Shown in pieces: positions 34,500-45,300 of a stretch of DNA of 64,000 bases. The notes beneath the pieces were generated by a model, which saw only the letters and a program-made list of their open reading frames with translations, was not told where the DNA came from and made no database searches. The stretch's first letter is position 1, and each line of letters starts with the position of its first letter. Source of the DNA: Tribonema minus. Lineage: Eukaryota; Sar; Xanthophyceae; Tribonematales; Tribonemataceae. Position numbers and translations under genes: made by a program. Location: positions 546,392-610,391 of the forward strand of contig JAFCMP010000546.1 of the NCBI GenBank assembly GCA_017506865.1, in the 5' to 3' direction.

Positions 34500-37215
34500 T
34501 GACAGGAGGGATCGCCGCTGCCTCCTCTCACCGGCGCCACACGCCTCTCCGCGCTAGCCTCCCTAACGCTAGCGCAGTCGCGATCCGACCCTGCTGCCGC
34601 CGCGCGCACGCTCGCGGTGCTCAAGCGCGAGAGCAGCGGCAGCGGCGGCGGCGGCGGCGCTGCTGGTTTCGGCGGCGGCGCGGCGGCGGCGGCAGCGGAA
34701 GAGTTGGAGGCGACGGAGCCGCCGCGCAGCGGGCGCGCGCGGCGGCTGGTGGCGGTCGGCAAGGACGCGCTCAAGGCGGAGCGCAAGGCGCGCAGCGGCA
34801 ATACGGTATGTACTTCTGCAGTATGCATTGTACTTCAAATTCCATAGGTGCTATTTCTGTGCTGCATTATTGAGAGTACTTTGAATTAATTCAAGTTATG
34901 GTGATATAGCAGCGCGGCGGCTGGTGGCGGTCGGCAAGGACGTGCTCAATTCGGAGCGCAAGGCGCGCAGCGGCAATACGGTATGTATGCGTTGTATGTA
35001 CTACTTTGAAGTAGTAGATGATCTTTGTATACTACTGCTATTGGAGTTGACCAGTGGTGGCGGTGGGCAAGGATGCGCTCAAGGCGGAGCGCAAGGCGCG
35101 CAGCGGCAATACAGCATGTAGCATTGTATTTAGATGGTGTTGAAGACTGCATTATGGAAAGTGCTACTTCAAGTATGAATCAGTTGATGTGATAGTGGTT
35201 CTGTAGCGCGGCGGCGGGTGGGTCGGCAAGGAAGCGCTTGAGGCGGGCGCAAAGCACGCAGCGGCAAGACGGTATGTATGCGTTGTATGTGGATGCTGTT
35301 TTGTGAAAGTGCTTTAAATTAGGCAAGTGATAGTGATCCTGCAGCGTGGGCGTGGGCAAGGACGCGCTCGAGGCGGAGCGCAAGGCGTGCAGCAGCAATA
35401 CGGTATGTATGCGTTGTTGTATGGGGATGCTGTTTGTATACTGCATGACTTAGAGTGCGTGATTGGTGTTGAGTGATTCTGCATTGGGCAACTGTCAGAC
35501 TATTGGAGTGTACGCATGTACCGCATGCTCACAGAAGCGCATACAGTGAAGCATGCTCCCTTGCGCTACCTCGCCTGCCTGTGTTTTTGCGGTGGCGCTT
35601 GCTGCACACTTCAACTTTAAAGTGCCACAGACTGAAGACCACGTACTCCAGACATGCAATCTACTTCAGATTCAGTCGATCGTGTCCTCGCTGACTGCCA
35701 TGACAACCTCGGCTTTGGCGTGCGGGCGCGACGTACCAAGCGCCGCTTGGCTCATCAAGCATCGTGCGCGCGCGCGTGAACTGCACGTGGCAGCGCTCAT
35801 CGCCTCACTCCTCGAGGCGCAGAGATATGTTAGAGCCCAGCAACACCTCAGTACACTGGACAGCCATCGTGTCCCCGCTAACTGCCACACAAACTTCAAC
35901 TTTTCACGCAGGCGCGACGCGCCAAGCGCCGCGCGCGCGCGAGAGAGGCGCACGTGGCAGCGCTCATCGCGCGCGGCAAGCTCGACCCCACCAAGCCCGC
36001 GCTGCTGCCAGACCCGGAGCGGTGGATACCGCGCAAGCAGCGCTCATATGCGAAGCGCGGCCGCAAGCGCAACAAGCTGCTCGGCGCGCAGGTGATGCTC
36101 AGTGCTCAGTGCAAGCTTTATTTGGCGTGTTGTGGAAGCTACTTCGCGCAAGCAGCGCTCATACGCGAAGCGCGGCCGCAAGTGCAACAAGCTGCTCGGC
36201 GCGCAGGTGATGCTCAGTGCTCAGTGCAAGCTTTATTTGGCGTGTTGTGGAAGCTGCCTCGCGCAAGCAGCGCTCGTACGCCAAGCGCGGCCGCAAGCGC
36301 AACAAGCTGCTCGGCGCGCGGGTGGTGCTCAGTGCTCAGTGCACGAGCTGTCTGGCGTGTTGTTGGAAGCTGCTTTGAATAGTGGCCCGCACACGCAGAG
36401 CGCGTATGTCCCCAGAGCTCAGTACAGGCGCGCGCGTTGCTGTTTCATGGCAGATATGAAAACGAATCAAAAGATCGTAGAGCTCTAGGTGACAAGGGAT
36501 GGTTAGCCGCAAGTGCCTTCCACCAATAACCGTGGTCGCCGCTGCTGCAGCAATTGGCCACGAGTCAAACAGTACCACCGTATCCACCAGTCAAAAAGAC
36601 TTCTGTGTGCAAGCTTTTAGCGTTCGAGGCATGGGTGTTCAGTATTGGAAAGGTCTCACGTGTTCGGTAGGCCAGCTCCAGCCGGCAGCAAAACACAGAT
36701 ATATTATGTGCAAAGTGGCGCACCATGCGCAGGCGCCAGCGCAAGGGGCTTGGTGCACGGGCACCCTCTGCGAGCTCTGTTGACTTTTGTGGCAACTCTT
36801 TCATGCTGCAAATGTGTGTGGTAGTCTTGGGGGGAGGGATGAGCAGGGAAAGCTTTCCTGAGCAGGGAAAGCTTTCCTGCCCAAGCTTTCCCTGCTCATC
36901 CAAGTACATTTGTGAGCGTACATGCACACGTTGTACGTAGGTAGTCCACACTAGTAGCGACTTGCCAGCTTTGTCCGACTTTGTGTACTTGAAGTGTTGG
37001 TCTCTGAAAAACTGGCATATCAAGTTCAACATTCTGAGGTCGCGCCCGTGATCATCTGCGCGCAGGGAGCTGGCGACGGCGCAAAGAAAGAGGAGGCGAA
37101 GCTCGATGTGGCAGCGCGAAAGGCGGCGGCGGCGGCAGCAGCAGCGGAGGCGCCAGAGCAGCGCTCGCCAGTGCCTGTGCTGCGCGGCAAGCGGAAGGGG
37201 CAGGGCAGGATGTAG
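21453..37215 (+). CDS. SRP72: Signal recognition particle subunit SRP72
   Basis: Fourteen exons: 21453-21558, 21951-22018, 22434-22598, 23065-23151, 23889-24104, 25442-25808, 26714-26811, 29094-29198, 30082-30123, 30977-31150, 33023-33163, 34506-34805, 35912-36091, 37066-37215. Lengths sum to 2,199 bases (732 residues plus stop; human SRP72 is 671) and every phase fits. The N-terminal two thirds are TPR helices: FERAYCLFRLNRLKDALAQC, ILYKLGDYDKAAALYQDMVD, SHELLYNAATALAAAGDLEG. Exon 13 carries the family's RNA-binding signature, PDPERWIPRKQRSY (residues 656-669), followed by a basic stretch. The tail is Lys/Arg-rich (RGKRKGQGRM), as usual. SRP72 pairs with SRP68 on SRP RNA and helps target ribosomes to the ER. 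Exon 6 contains a long Ala insertion. Intron 2 has a GC donor (GCAAGT). Exon 7 is the least certain, since four similar copies exist. Confidence 0.93.
24240..25365 (+). repeat. Seven copies of the SRP72 exon 5 end plus donor
   Basis: After the true donor at 24105, the final about 45 bases of exon 5 (encoding EGACRGSLLDDGCTE) with the GTGCG/GTACG donor recur near 24245-24293, 24430-24478, 24593-24638, 24782-24828, 25024-25072, 25142-25190 and 25315-25362. The copies keep the coding sense closely while the spacers diverge. Each contains an internal CAG acceptor-like site and a donor, so each could act as a microexon. Confidence 0.85.
25923..26003 (+). repeat. Copy of the SRP72 exon 6 end plus donor
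   Basis: About 80 bases repeat the end of exon 6 (AEEEGRLLPAQAELASA with K for N, then RCIAL) followed by GTGAGTG, about 190 bp after the true donor at 25809. Confidence 0.85.
26285..27264 (+). repeat. Repeats around SRP72 exon 7
   Basis: Upstream, a block of about 130 bases beginning cttgctggg recurs at about 26308 and 26508, before the version at 26702 that supplies the chosen acceptor. Downstream, the end of exon 7 (AEALEHHRTRYPK then GTGAAAG) recurs ending at 26953, 27120 and 27264 with small changes (AEALKHHRSRYPQ, AEALERHRMRYPQ, AEALERHRPRYLQ). Which copy is used in mRNA cannot be told from sequence. Confidence 0.75.
27456..27621. repeat. Direct tandem repeat, unit about 78 bp
   Basis: Two nearly identical units of about 78 bp (each starting ccacaaagcaacacgct and ending in taaatctgaaca) lie head to tail in the SRP72 intron before exon 8. 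They are AT-rich and do not resemble an exon edge. Confidence 0.85.
27661..27717. repeat. Interstitial telomere-type array (TTAGGG)
   Basis: About nine GGGTTA units in a row with one GGGTTTA variant, inside an SRP72 intron. It is flanked on both sides by unique gene sequence, so it is not a chromosome end. Confidence 0.9.
28306..28966 (+). repeat. Copies of the SRP72 exon 8 acceptor edge
   Basis: Words matching the acceptor and start of exon 8 (true acceptor ctctgcag at 29093, exon SYVPVAVEAALHLRS) recur upstream near 28306-28345, 28549-28575, 28690-28735 and 28908-28966. The last is best preserved (SHVPVAVEAALHLR in sense) but has lost the AG (gctgcg). Confidence 0.7.
30298..30432 (+). repeat. 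Dispersed repeat, copy 1
   Basis: About 105-135 bp with core ggccaatgactgcagcagcg ... gattcgtttccatga. The same sequence occurs inverted at 36448-36590 and direct at 51553-51661, all in introns or flanks of different genes. One frame stays open and nearly unchanged between copies 1 and 2 (AAAATTVIGGRHLR, TIPCHLELY). It is probably part of a mobile element; no terminal repeats could be defined. Confidence 0.75.
30651..30706 (+). repeat. Copy of the SRP72 exon 10 acceptor edge
   Basis: Repeats the acceptor and first codons of exon 10 (true exon VDAAQGNF at 30977): here LDAAQGDFNF after tttgcag. Confidence 0.7.
31185..31565 (+). repeat. Copies of the SRP72 exon 10 end plus donor
   Basis: The end of exon 10 (AAGNAKAAAAVLQEFIDASA then GTGGGTG) is repeated almost exactly at 31208-31274. 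Shorter, decaying copies of its last codons plus donor follow near 31436-31460 and 31540-31556. Confidence 0.85.
32205..32955 (+). repeat. Five copies of the SRP72 exon 11 acceptor edge
   Basis: The acceptor (g)cag plus the Pro-rich start of exon 11 (ccccctcgtcccccgcgttt-like; true copy at 33023) recurs at about 32216, 32396, 32541, 32794 and 32930. Each is followed by diverged sequence carrying ttcaaa(g)atgaagta words and a 'tcaccacacaaa' phrase. Confidence 0.8.
33330..34111 (+). repeat. Copies of the SRP72 exon 11 end plus donor
   Basis: After the true donor at 33164, sequence for CGRDAEAAAAFTALLSPE plus GTGAG/GTGCG recurs ending at about 33358, 33528, 33753, 33937 and 34111. Copies at 33470-33528 and 33695-33753 are the longest. 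Spacers share the phrase agcctagccctaac. Confidence 0.8.
34908..35405 (+). repeat. Four copies of the SRP72 exon 12 end plus donor
   Basis: The end of exon 12 (RLVAVGKDALKAERKARSGN then GTATGT) recurs at 34911-34980, 35054-35115, 35207-35271 and 35343-35402 after the true donor at 34806. Some copies carry one-base frame changes. Confidence 0.85.
35715..35810 (+). repeat. Copy of the SRP72 exon 13 acceptor edge
   Basis: A diverged copy of the start of exon 13 (arg-rich segment then HVAALIA) lies about 190 bp upstream of the true acceptor at 35911. Confidence 0.7.
36100..36335 (+). repeat. Two tandem copies of the SRP72 exon 13 end plus donor
   Basis: The codons RKQRSYAKRGRKRNKLLGAQ plus GTGATGCTCAGTGCTCAGTG are repeated twice after the true donor at 36092, ending at about 36208 and 36328, with a period near 118 bp and very high identity. 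This is the freshest-looking duplication in the gene. Confidence 0.9.
36448..36590 (-). repeat. Dispersed repeat, copy 2 (inverted)
   Basis: Reverse complement of the repeat at 30298-30432, including the segment encoding DSWP and RHLRLTIPCHLELYDLLIRF. It lies in the last SRP72 intron. Confidence 0.75.
36838..36900. repeat. Perfect 18-bp inverted repeat
   Basis: gatgagcagggaaagctt (36838-36855) is the exact reverse complement of 36883-36900. A second copy of the left arm core (gagcagggaaagctttcc) lies in the loop, so alternative stems are possible. It is in the last SRP72 intron. Confidence 0.85.
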
Positions 37216-38375
37216 TTCAAGTTTGATGTTGTGCAAAGGAGCACCGCACACGGCGCTCTCGTGTTCACACCCATGGTAGTTCAAATGAGGTTTGCTTGCT
37301 GAGAACAGTCGGTGATGAGCTCTGAGGCGATGATGCGAGTGGCAGGCGACCAGTACCTAATAATGCCTGGATGCCGCCGTATACAAGTTCAACTTGAGGA
37401 TGCGCGATGCGGTTGTAACCTGTTAGCAGGGGTATGGGGGGGTTCTTGCTGCGAGAGCCTGCTAAATGAAGGCTTTCTGCAAACATACTTCAAGTACTAC
37501 ATTTGATAGGCGGTCGACGCCAAGCATTCTGTCCATGGTGCATAGCATGCTCACTTTCCCGATTGCAGTCAAGAGTTTGCATTGTTGCGCACTGCAGCGC
37601 CTTGCACACCTGGGTAATTGCAAACTGCGCGTGCATGTGCAGTAGCTGCGTTTAGCATAGCGTAGCACGCAGCTGACTTGCGACAGCAGTGCACAAGCAC
37701 CTTGCATGCAGAGAACATGAGCAGCAAAGAAAGTCTAGCCGCACAGGCCCTTGATTACAATGATGCGTACGTGTGTATCGACGGCAGCGACGCGGTGCTC
37801 CACCACGCAACAAAGACTCTAGACGGCGCACTCAACGTCTAGAGGGTGAACGACCTGCCTCTTACAGCTGACGTCAGCGGCATCTCTTGAGAGCGCAATC
37901 CCTAAGTTCCCGCCGCCCCGATCATGGAACCATCCTGCCCTCGTATGTGTACATACATGCAGGCAGTACGTGTACTGCGCATGGGCGTGCTCTGCTGGTG
38001 AATATGAGGCAAGGGGCCCGCTATCAACCCGTACTTGACCTAGGGCGAGTACGTTTGTAGCGGCAGTGGCCGCGTGCCGCCGTGCAGCATTTAGCCCTAC
38101 ACGCAAGGCAGAGCCCGGGGGGGAGGGGGGGTGGGCAAGCCTTGCACCGATGATTGCTGCGGAGTACGACGCCTGTAGCTCAGCCTCTTTTCAATATAGC
38201 CAGAGGGCCTGACACGCCCCCGCCTCTCTCTAACCCCCATATGTTGCCCTGACACCAGGCTTGCGGCGTGAGCGCTGTGCTCCTGTTGAGCGCTGCTGCT
38301 GCGCTCGCGTGTTTGCAAAGGATCTCAGGGTTGTGATCATTGCCCTTCGCACCCATGTGACCGCTCTCGAAACAG
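37216..38375. other. Convergent intergenic region
   Basis: About 1.16 kb between the 3' ends of SRP72 (plus) and TMEM245 (minus). I see no open frame of interest and no clear terminator beyond the expectation that both polyadenylation sites lie here. Confidence 0.5.
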
Positions 38376-41300
38376 TCATGAGTCGTCGATGTTGCCCATG
38401 GAGCGCGTGCGGCCGCTGTGCAGGTTGCGCATGCTGGGGTAGCGCATGATGAGCTCCGGCCATGATGCCTGCGGGGCACGGGATGTGTCGCAAATAGGGG
38501 GGGGGGGGGAGTTACTGACTGATGGACCTTTTCATAGTTGCGTTTTTTCAAAAAACTAATCGCTTTAAAGTACAATCTGAAAGAGTACTTGAGAGCTCTT
38601 GTATTGTGCAGTCTGTGCAAATTTGTGATGAACAAATCGATCAAATGATGAGCTCCGGCCATGATGCCTGCAACGCAATCGGAAGTGTCGCAAATAGAGG
38701 GCGGGGTTGGGGGGGGGATTGAGGTTAGTGATGGGCCTCTTCATATACGTCAAAACGAATACTTGGACGTGTTCTGACAGCCGGTTTCACGCTGCAAATC
38801 CAGGCGTGAAGAATGTGCACCGCATTCTGTACAGCGTTCCAGCTTAACATACGTAGCCAACGCATCGTCGCTCCCAGCGCCAACTACCAGCGCAGGTACA
38901 GCCCTTCAGCTTACCGCTCGTGGGGCAGGCAGCAGCAGCTCGAAGCCTAGTAGTCATAGCGCTACACAGCCACTCTCGCCATGTTTCCTCGTGCTGAGTG
39001 TTGCCTGGCGTGCTGCCTCATCACGAGTTCGGCGCGATCTGATTGGCTGGTCTACGATTCATTCACTTTCACATTGTTCTTCACGGCCCTCCAAAAGGCG
39101 ACGTGACTCCATCTGCAAAGTGCCTCTGTCTTGACGCGTGTTTCACCCAAAGTCGTGCAAAAAGCGGCTGTACAGAATGGCCCTGCCTCTGTCTTGACAT
39201 GTTTTTCACCTGAGTTCACGCAGAAACCGGCTGTACAGAATGGCCCCAAAACAGTCAGACCGCGCCGGATTTGTGATGAGGCCCGCCAAGCGTCACTCAG
39301 CACGCGCAGACATGACTAGAGTGGCTGTGCAGCGCCACGACTACAAGGCTTTGAGCTGCCGCTGCCTGCGCCACGAGCGGTGCGCCGAGGGGCTGTACTT
39401 GCGCTGGTCGTCAGCGCTGCGAGTGACGTCGCGTTGGCCGCGTATGTGAAACTACAGTAGAGGGCCGTACAGAATGAACGCGTTTCGCAATTCACGGTGA
39501 AAAGAACTGGCTGCGCAGAACAGGTGTTAGTACATGAGAATAAATATGAGTCTGGTGAGTGCCTGAGAGTTCTTGCACGTGAAATCTGACCAAAATTTTT
39601 GATACATACTTCGTCCAAGTCTTCAAGGTCAAACCAGCAGGAAGCATGGCTCAGCAAAACTTAACGGGTGGAACTGCAGCCAGCCATCATACCGTCTGTT
39701 CGAAGCTGCCATTTGCCTCCAATGCAACCTAGCAATGTGTACAGGAGCTTCTCTAACCCTAACCCTAACCCTAACCCTAACCCTAACACTGTGCGCAGTT
39801 GCTACTTAACTTTTGCCATGTCATGCTGGCACCTGAATGTTTCCCGGCTCCAGGCACTGCACTTGACTGCTGCACCGTGAAGCACGCCTCGTACATGCGC
39901 CTGACACTTGAATGCTTCGCAGTGGGATGGAAACGCGGAGCCGTATTCAAACAGCGCGTTGCCTCGTTCAACCATGCTGCCGCTTGCTTGCTACAATACA
40001 CACCGCCTGATGATGTCAGGAAAATCGTTCAACAGAGCGCTCGACAGCTTCTAGCACAGCTTCTAGTAATAATAGCGATAGTAATACCCTTCACTGCTTC
40101 GAAGCGCAAGTGCACAAGTAGAGCTGTAAGCAGCACATAAGTAAAGCAACTACCTCAGACGACGCAACAGTTTCTGCACAACTACGCTTTTCTGCTTCGG
40201 CGCAAAAACGCACAGGCAGAGCCCTACGCAAATAGCACATCCCATCAATCAATTACCTTGGACGATGATGCCGTTGAGTCGGCAACGTGGCTGTCTTCGT
40301 GCTACAGTACATGGCGCCTGATGACGTCAGAAAAGCCACTCACTAGAGTGGTTGACAGCATTTCTGGTGCAACTACACGCAATTGGTTCACAGTGTAAAA
40401 GCACTTGAGCAGAGCCAAAGGGTTAGAATTAGGTTAAGGGGCAAGGTTAGGGTTGGGGTTAGGGTTGGGGTTAGTAACACATCACCTGGGGTTAGAGTTA
40501 GGTTTAGGTGTAAGCTTAGGGCTAGGGCTAGTAACACATCACCACGGGTCAGAGTTAGGTTTAGGGGTAGGGCTAGGGTTAGGGTTAGCAACACATCACC
40601 TCGGACGACGATGCCATTGAGTCGAGAGACAGGAAGTCTAGCCGTCCCAGAAACATACGCTGAACAGGGCGCTTGACAGCATCTAGCACAGCTCTGCGTC
40701 ACCGCTTTGGAGCGAACGCATGCAAAAAACAACCTTCAAGACCAGCACATCCCGCCAATCAATTACCTCAGACGACGACGCCATCGAGTCGAGGGACAGT
40801 ACATGGCGCTTGATCATGTCAGAAAAGCCACTCAACAGAGTGTTTGACAGCTTCTGGTGCAACCACATATACATGATAAAGTACAAGGTGAAAGCACTTG
40901 AGCAGAGTCATACTTCAAGAAGCGTAAGCAACACATCACCTCGGACGACGATGCCATTGAGTCCAGGGACAGGAAGACCAGCCTTCCCAGGACAAGCACG
41001 AGAGGGCCCGCGAAAACGCCTTGCACGCCAAACACGGCGAAACCCATGAATATGGACAGCACCGTCAGGTACGTCAGGAAGCCGTTAAAGCGCGACACTC
41101 CCGTGTTGATGATGCGCTGCAGGGCGGCGCAAAGAAGAGAGGGGCATTTGGTTATACTTCAAGGAGTGTCAATGACATACTTCAACGGAACCCATAATCT
41201 GAAGATAGGAACCTTGCAGTTAGAAACCTTGCGGTAGAACAAGAGCGGACAGTGCGCAGCTAGGGTGTTGATGAAACCCAGACCTTGTGACAATCACCTC

Positions 41301-42285
41301 ACATTGTTGTATGGGTACATCATACATACTGCCACTGAAGCGCGACACGCCCATATTGATGACGCGCTGCGGGCGACGCAAAACAAAGGAGGGCCTTTGT
41401 TTGTAAACACTAACGCTGTCTTCGTGACAATCACCTCAAATTGTTGAACGCGTTAATCATACATAACATCGTGGAAGCGCGACACCCCCGTGTTGATGAT
41501 GCACTGCGGGCGGCGCAGAAGAGGGAGCATTTTCACTACTTCAAGAAGTGACAAGAATAAGAACTGCTTGACTGGACCCCATGATCCTAACTTAGGTGCT
41601 CCGCGGTAGAACAAAAGCTGACATTGCGCAGCTAGGGTGTTGACGAAACCCAGACTTTGTGACAATCACTTAAATTGTTGTGTATGGCAATATAGAACAT
41701 GACAGTCGAGCGCGACATGTTCGTGTTGGCAGCGCGCCGTGGGCAGGCGTGCGGAGCAGGGGCGCACGAAGCATGCAGATATTACTTCCAAGTTTTGCCT
41801 GCACACTGAACCTTGCGTTTACAACAATTTTCTCGGCGTACGTACAATATGCTTTTAAGGTTATTGCAGTATAACACAAACTGAAGTCGTATGTGTAGTT
41901 TTCAAAACCTCGGTTGGCAGCCAGGCAGCAAGACCGAAAAACTGCAATTATGCCAACAATGGACAGATCATGACTATTTGAAGCATTATGGCTGGTAAAT
42001 TGCACTCCGGGCCATGTGCAACTTCAACCCAGTTGGGCCACAAAACTGGACACTGCAGGATCCTCGACGCAGCAAGGTTTCTCTCAAATCTGACTCCGCC
42101 GTGCAAAACTCATACTTCAACTTCCACTTCAAGTCACCTTGGCGACAAAACTGGAGACGACGTACTGCAGCACAAACAGCGCCACCCCCCGCGCCAGATC
42201 CCCGCCTATGATGAGCGCTGCCACCCACGGCAGGCACACCAAGTAGGGGTCTACCACAGGCAGCAACGAGAAAATCACCTGGCGC

Positions 42286-42321
<36 letters not shown>

Positions 42322-45300
42322 ATACTCAGCCAATGGCAACAACCAGAATATCACTTGGTGCAACCAGGGGGGGGGGGGCAACAGTGTTGTGTGTGCAGAT
42401 GCATGCATTCTCTTGTGTATTGCGGCTTGAGGAGAGAGCACAGCTGCCTTATGCATCAGAGGCAAGACAATGGAGTTGCAACCTGCAACAATCAAAGCGC
42501 CGAATCTGTCAAAGACCTCAGCAAATTCATCAATGGACGTATCACACTCTAACGACGTGCTGCTTTCAAAAGATGGGAAAAAGAGGAGAAAAACAAGCAT
42601 TTATAAAATGAAATAATGAGTGAAGCGCGCCACTCACCGACAAGAACGTTGGAAAAGGAAACTCAATGGACAGCATGGTACAGGTGTGTTGATGCCGAAG
42701 AAGCAGTACATTGAAGTACACAAACAACATAGTTCTGAGCAGGTCCCAGCTACACAAGTTTCAAAGGATGTGGAGCAAGTGCAACACACAACTCACACCG
42801 AGAGGGACGCAATGAAGAAGTGTACAAAACCCAGGTTTGGTGACATTCACAAATGAGGAAACATGAAGTTGAAGCGAACCGCGGCTGCAACCAACTGGAG
42901 CATGTTTATACTTCTAATTAAAAGCACCGGCGACTCCACACACAGCACCGCGGAGAAAGCTGGCGTGATGGTGTCGAAGAAGCAGTACAGTACAGCACAG
43001 TACACAGTTGAAGCACATTATGCACAAGATATTGTGGTTGAAGTGAACTGCGCCTCTCACCGACAGGAACGTGCCGAAGAACGGGAACTCGATAAACAGG
43101 CGCCGTGAAGGGCACAGAACACTGTACATACACAGTAGAAGTACATGTGATATGCCAGCAGGATGTCAGTGCCCGGAGGAGCGCGCCCTAAAGCTCTCAA
43201 GGGCATCGCCCTGGCGCGCTTACGCTCGGCACTGTCGGCAGCGCTCCACATGGCGTACTCTGGCCGTGTCATGACACACATGGCAGAATCCAGGGGGGGG
43301 GGCACAGGGAGGAGGATGTAGCGGAGGACCCCGAGATGCCATTTGGCGGCGGCGGCGTTTGAGTGGTTGTCGTTGCGACACTTTCAGACTGTCATACAAC
43401 ATGTAGATTCCTTACAGCTAGATGCCAATCATCTGGGCTTTTTCGCGCCCTGAGCGAGAATTAATAAAAAGTACATATGATACAGGAATGATGTACTGTA
43501 GTTCAAGTGAACTGCGCCTCACTCACCGACAGGAACGTGCTGAAGAACGGGAACTCAATGGACAGCGCCGTGAAGGACGCCAGCGTGATGATGCCGTGGA
43601 AGCAGGCGATGGTAGGTATGCTGAAGAAGACTCCCTCTATTGACTGCGCAGAATGAGTCAGAGTCACAAGTGCGAGAGCGGCAAATGATCAGGCAAAACC
43701 AATGGCGGCCCAAGGCGATCGTGAGCAAGATCAAAAGAAGGTGCCTCTGCTGAAGAAAAAACACATTCTGTTGGCTGCACGAAATGAGTCAGAGTCACCA
43801 ATGCAATAACGGTGAATCATCAGGCCTCCATCGACTGCACAACAAAATGAGTCAATTGCAGAATAGCAATATAGCAGTGAGTGCGCAAAAGGAGTCAGGA
43901 GCATGAGTGCAATAGCCGCGAATGGTCAGGCAAGTGTAATGCCAGTAGACACCGATGTGAGATAGCATTTGTTTTTCATCTTGAAGAAATGCTGAACCTC
44001 TGTCGACTGCACAGAATGGATCAGAAACATACGCAAGAGCTGTGTAAATGAGGCCCAAAAAAAGAGCGGAGAATCAGTCTCATGGGCAAAAAGCAATAGG
44101 TATATGCTGTACGGGAATGCCCTCTGTGGACTGCACAGAGTGAGTCAACAACAGCGGGCGATGGCGGCGTATGATAATCGCTGTGCGCTTGCACAAAGAC
44201 AGGGAAAGGTGCTCGTCAGGCACATGATGATACGCCACATTGAGGTTACAACAGCAGTGGTTCCAACAAGACTCCCCAGGAGTGCGACTTGACGTTGGAG
44301 GTAGACCACCTGTTCAGAGCGTGCGCACCAAGTTCAACTGTTATGTCGGGCGACATCGCGTGCCATGCGCTCGACCCTCGTCCCTGGCGCTAAATGGAGG
44401 GCACGTCAGTGCTCAGCGCGCCTGCGCAACAAGCGCACCGCCTCGCGGCAACTTCCAGAAACTGTACACGTGTCTGATCACCTCCAGACCCAACAACTCG
44501 AAACGCTGCCAGACATAATTGATGAACACCTGACGTCAGGCATGTGTGCCAGGGCAAGTCAGCAAGGCGAGGGTGCAGTGCTCAGCTCCCTGTTAAATGT
44601 GTTGACCCTAACCCTAACCCTAGATAAACAGCACATCAGCGCTCACAGCTCACCTGTCGCAGCTTGCGCACCGCGTCGACCTTCTTGTCGGGCGATGTCG
44701 GCAGCATGCGTTCAACCGTGACCCTAACCCCAATAACAGAGCATCAGCGCTCAGCTCACCTGCCGCAGCGCGCGCACCGCGGCCACATTACCTTGAACCT
44801 AAATTTAAACCTATGTACCCTGCAACAGAAAGTACGTCAGTGCTCAGCTCATCTGCCGCAGCGTGCGCACCGCGTCCACCTTCTTGTCGGGGGATATTGG
44901 CAGCAGGTCGCGCACCATGCGCTCAACCCTAACCCTACCCCTAGATGAACAGCACGCCAGTGCTCAGCTCACCTGTCGCAGCGTGCGCACCGCGTCGACC
45001 TTCTTGTCTGGCGATATCGGCAGGAGGTCGCGCACCATGCGCTCAATGAGGCTCTCCTGTCACATGTGTTCAACCCTAACCCTAACGCAGCGTGCGCACC
45101 GCGTCCACCCTTGCACTAACCCTACCCTAACCCTAAAAAGAGAGAAAGTCAGCGCTCCGCTCACCTGTCGCAACGTGAGCACGGCGTCGACCTTCTTGTC
45201 TGGCGATATCGGCAGGAGGTCGCGCACCATGTGCTCGACCTGACTTTAACTCTTGATAAACGGCACGTTAGTGCTCAGCTCACCTGTCGCAGCGTGCGCA

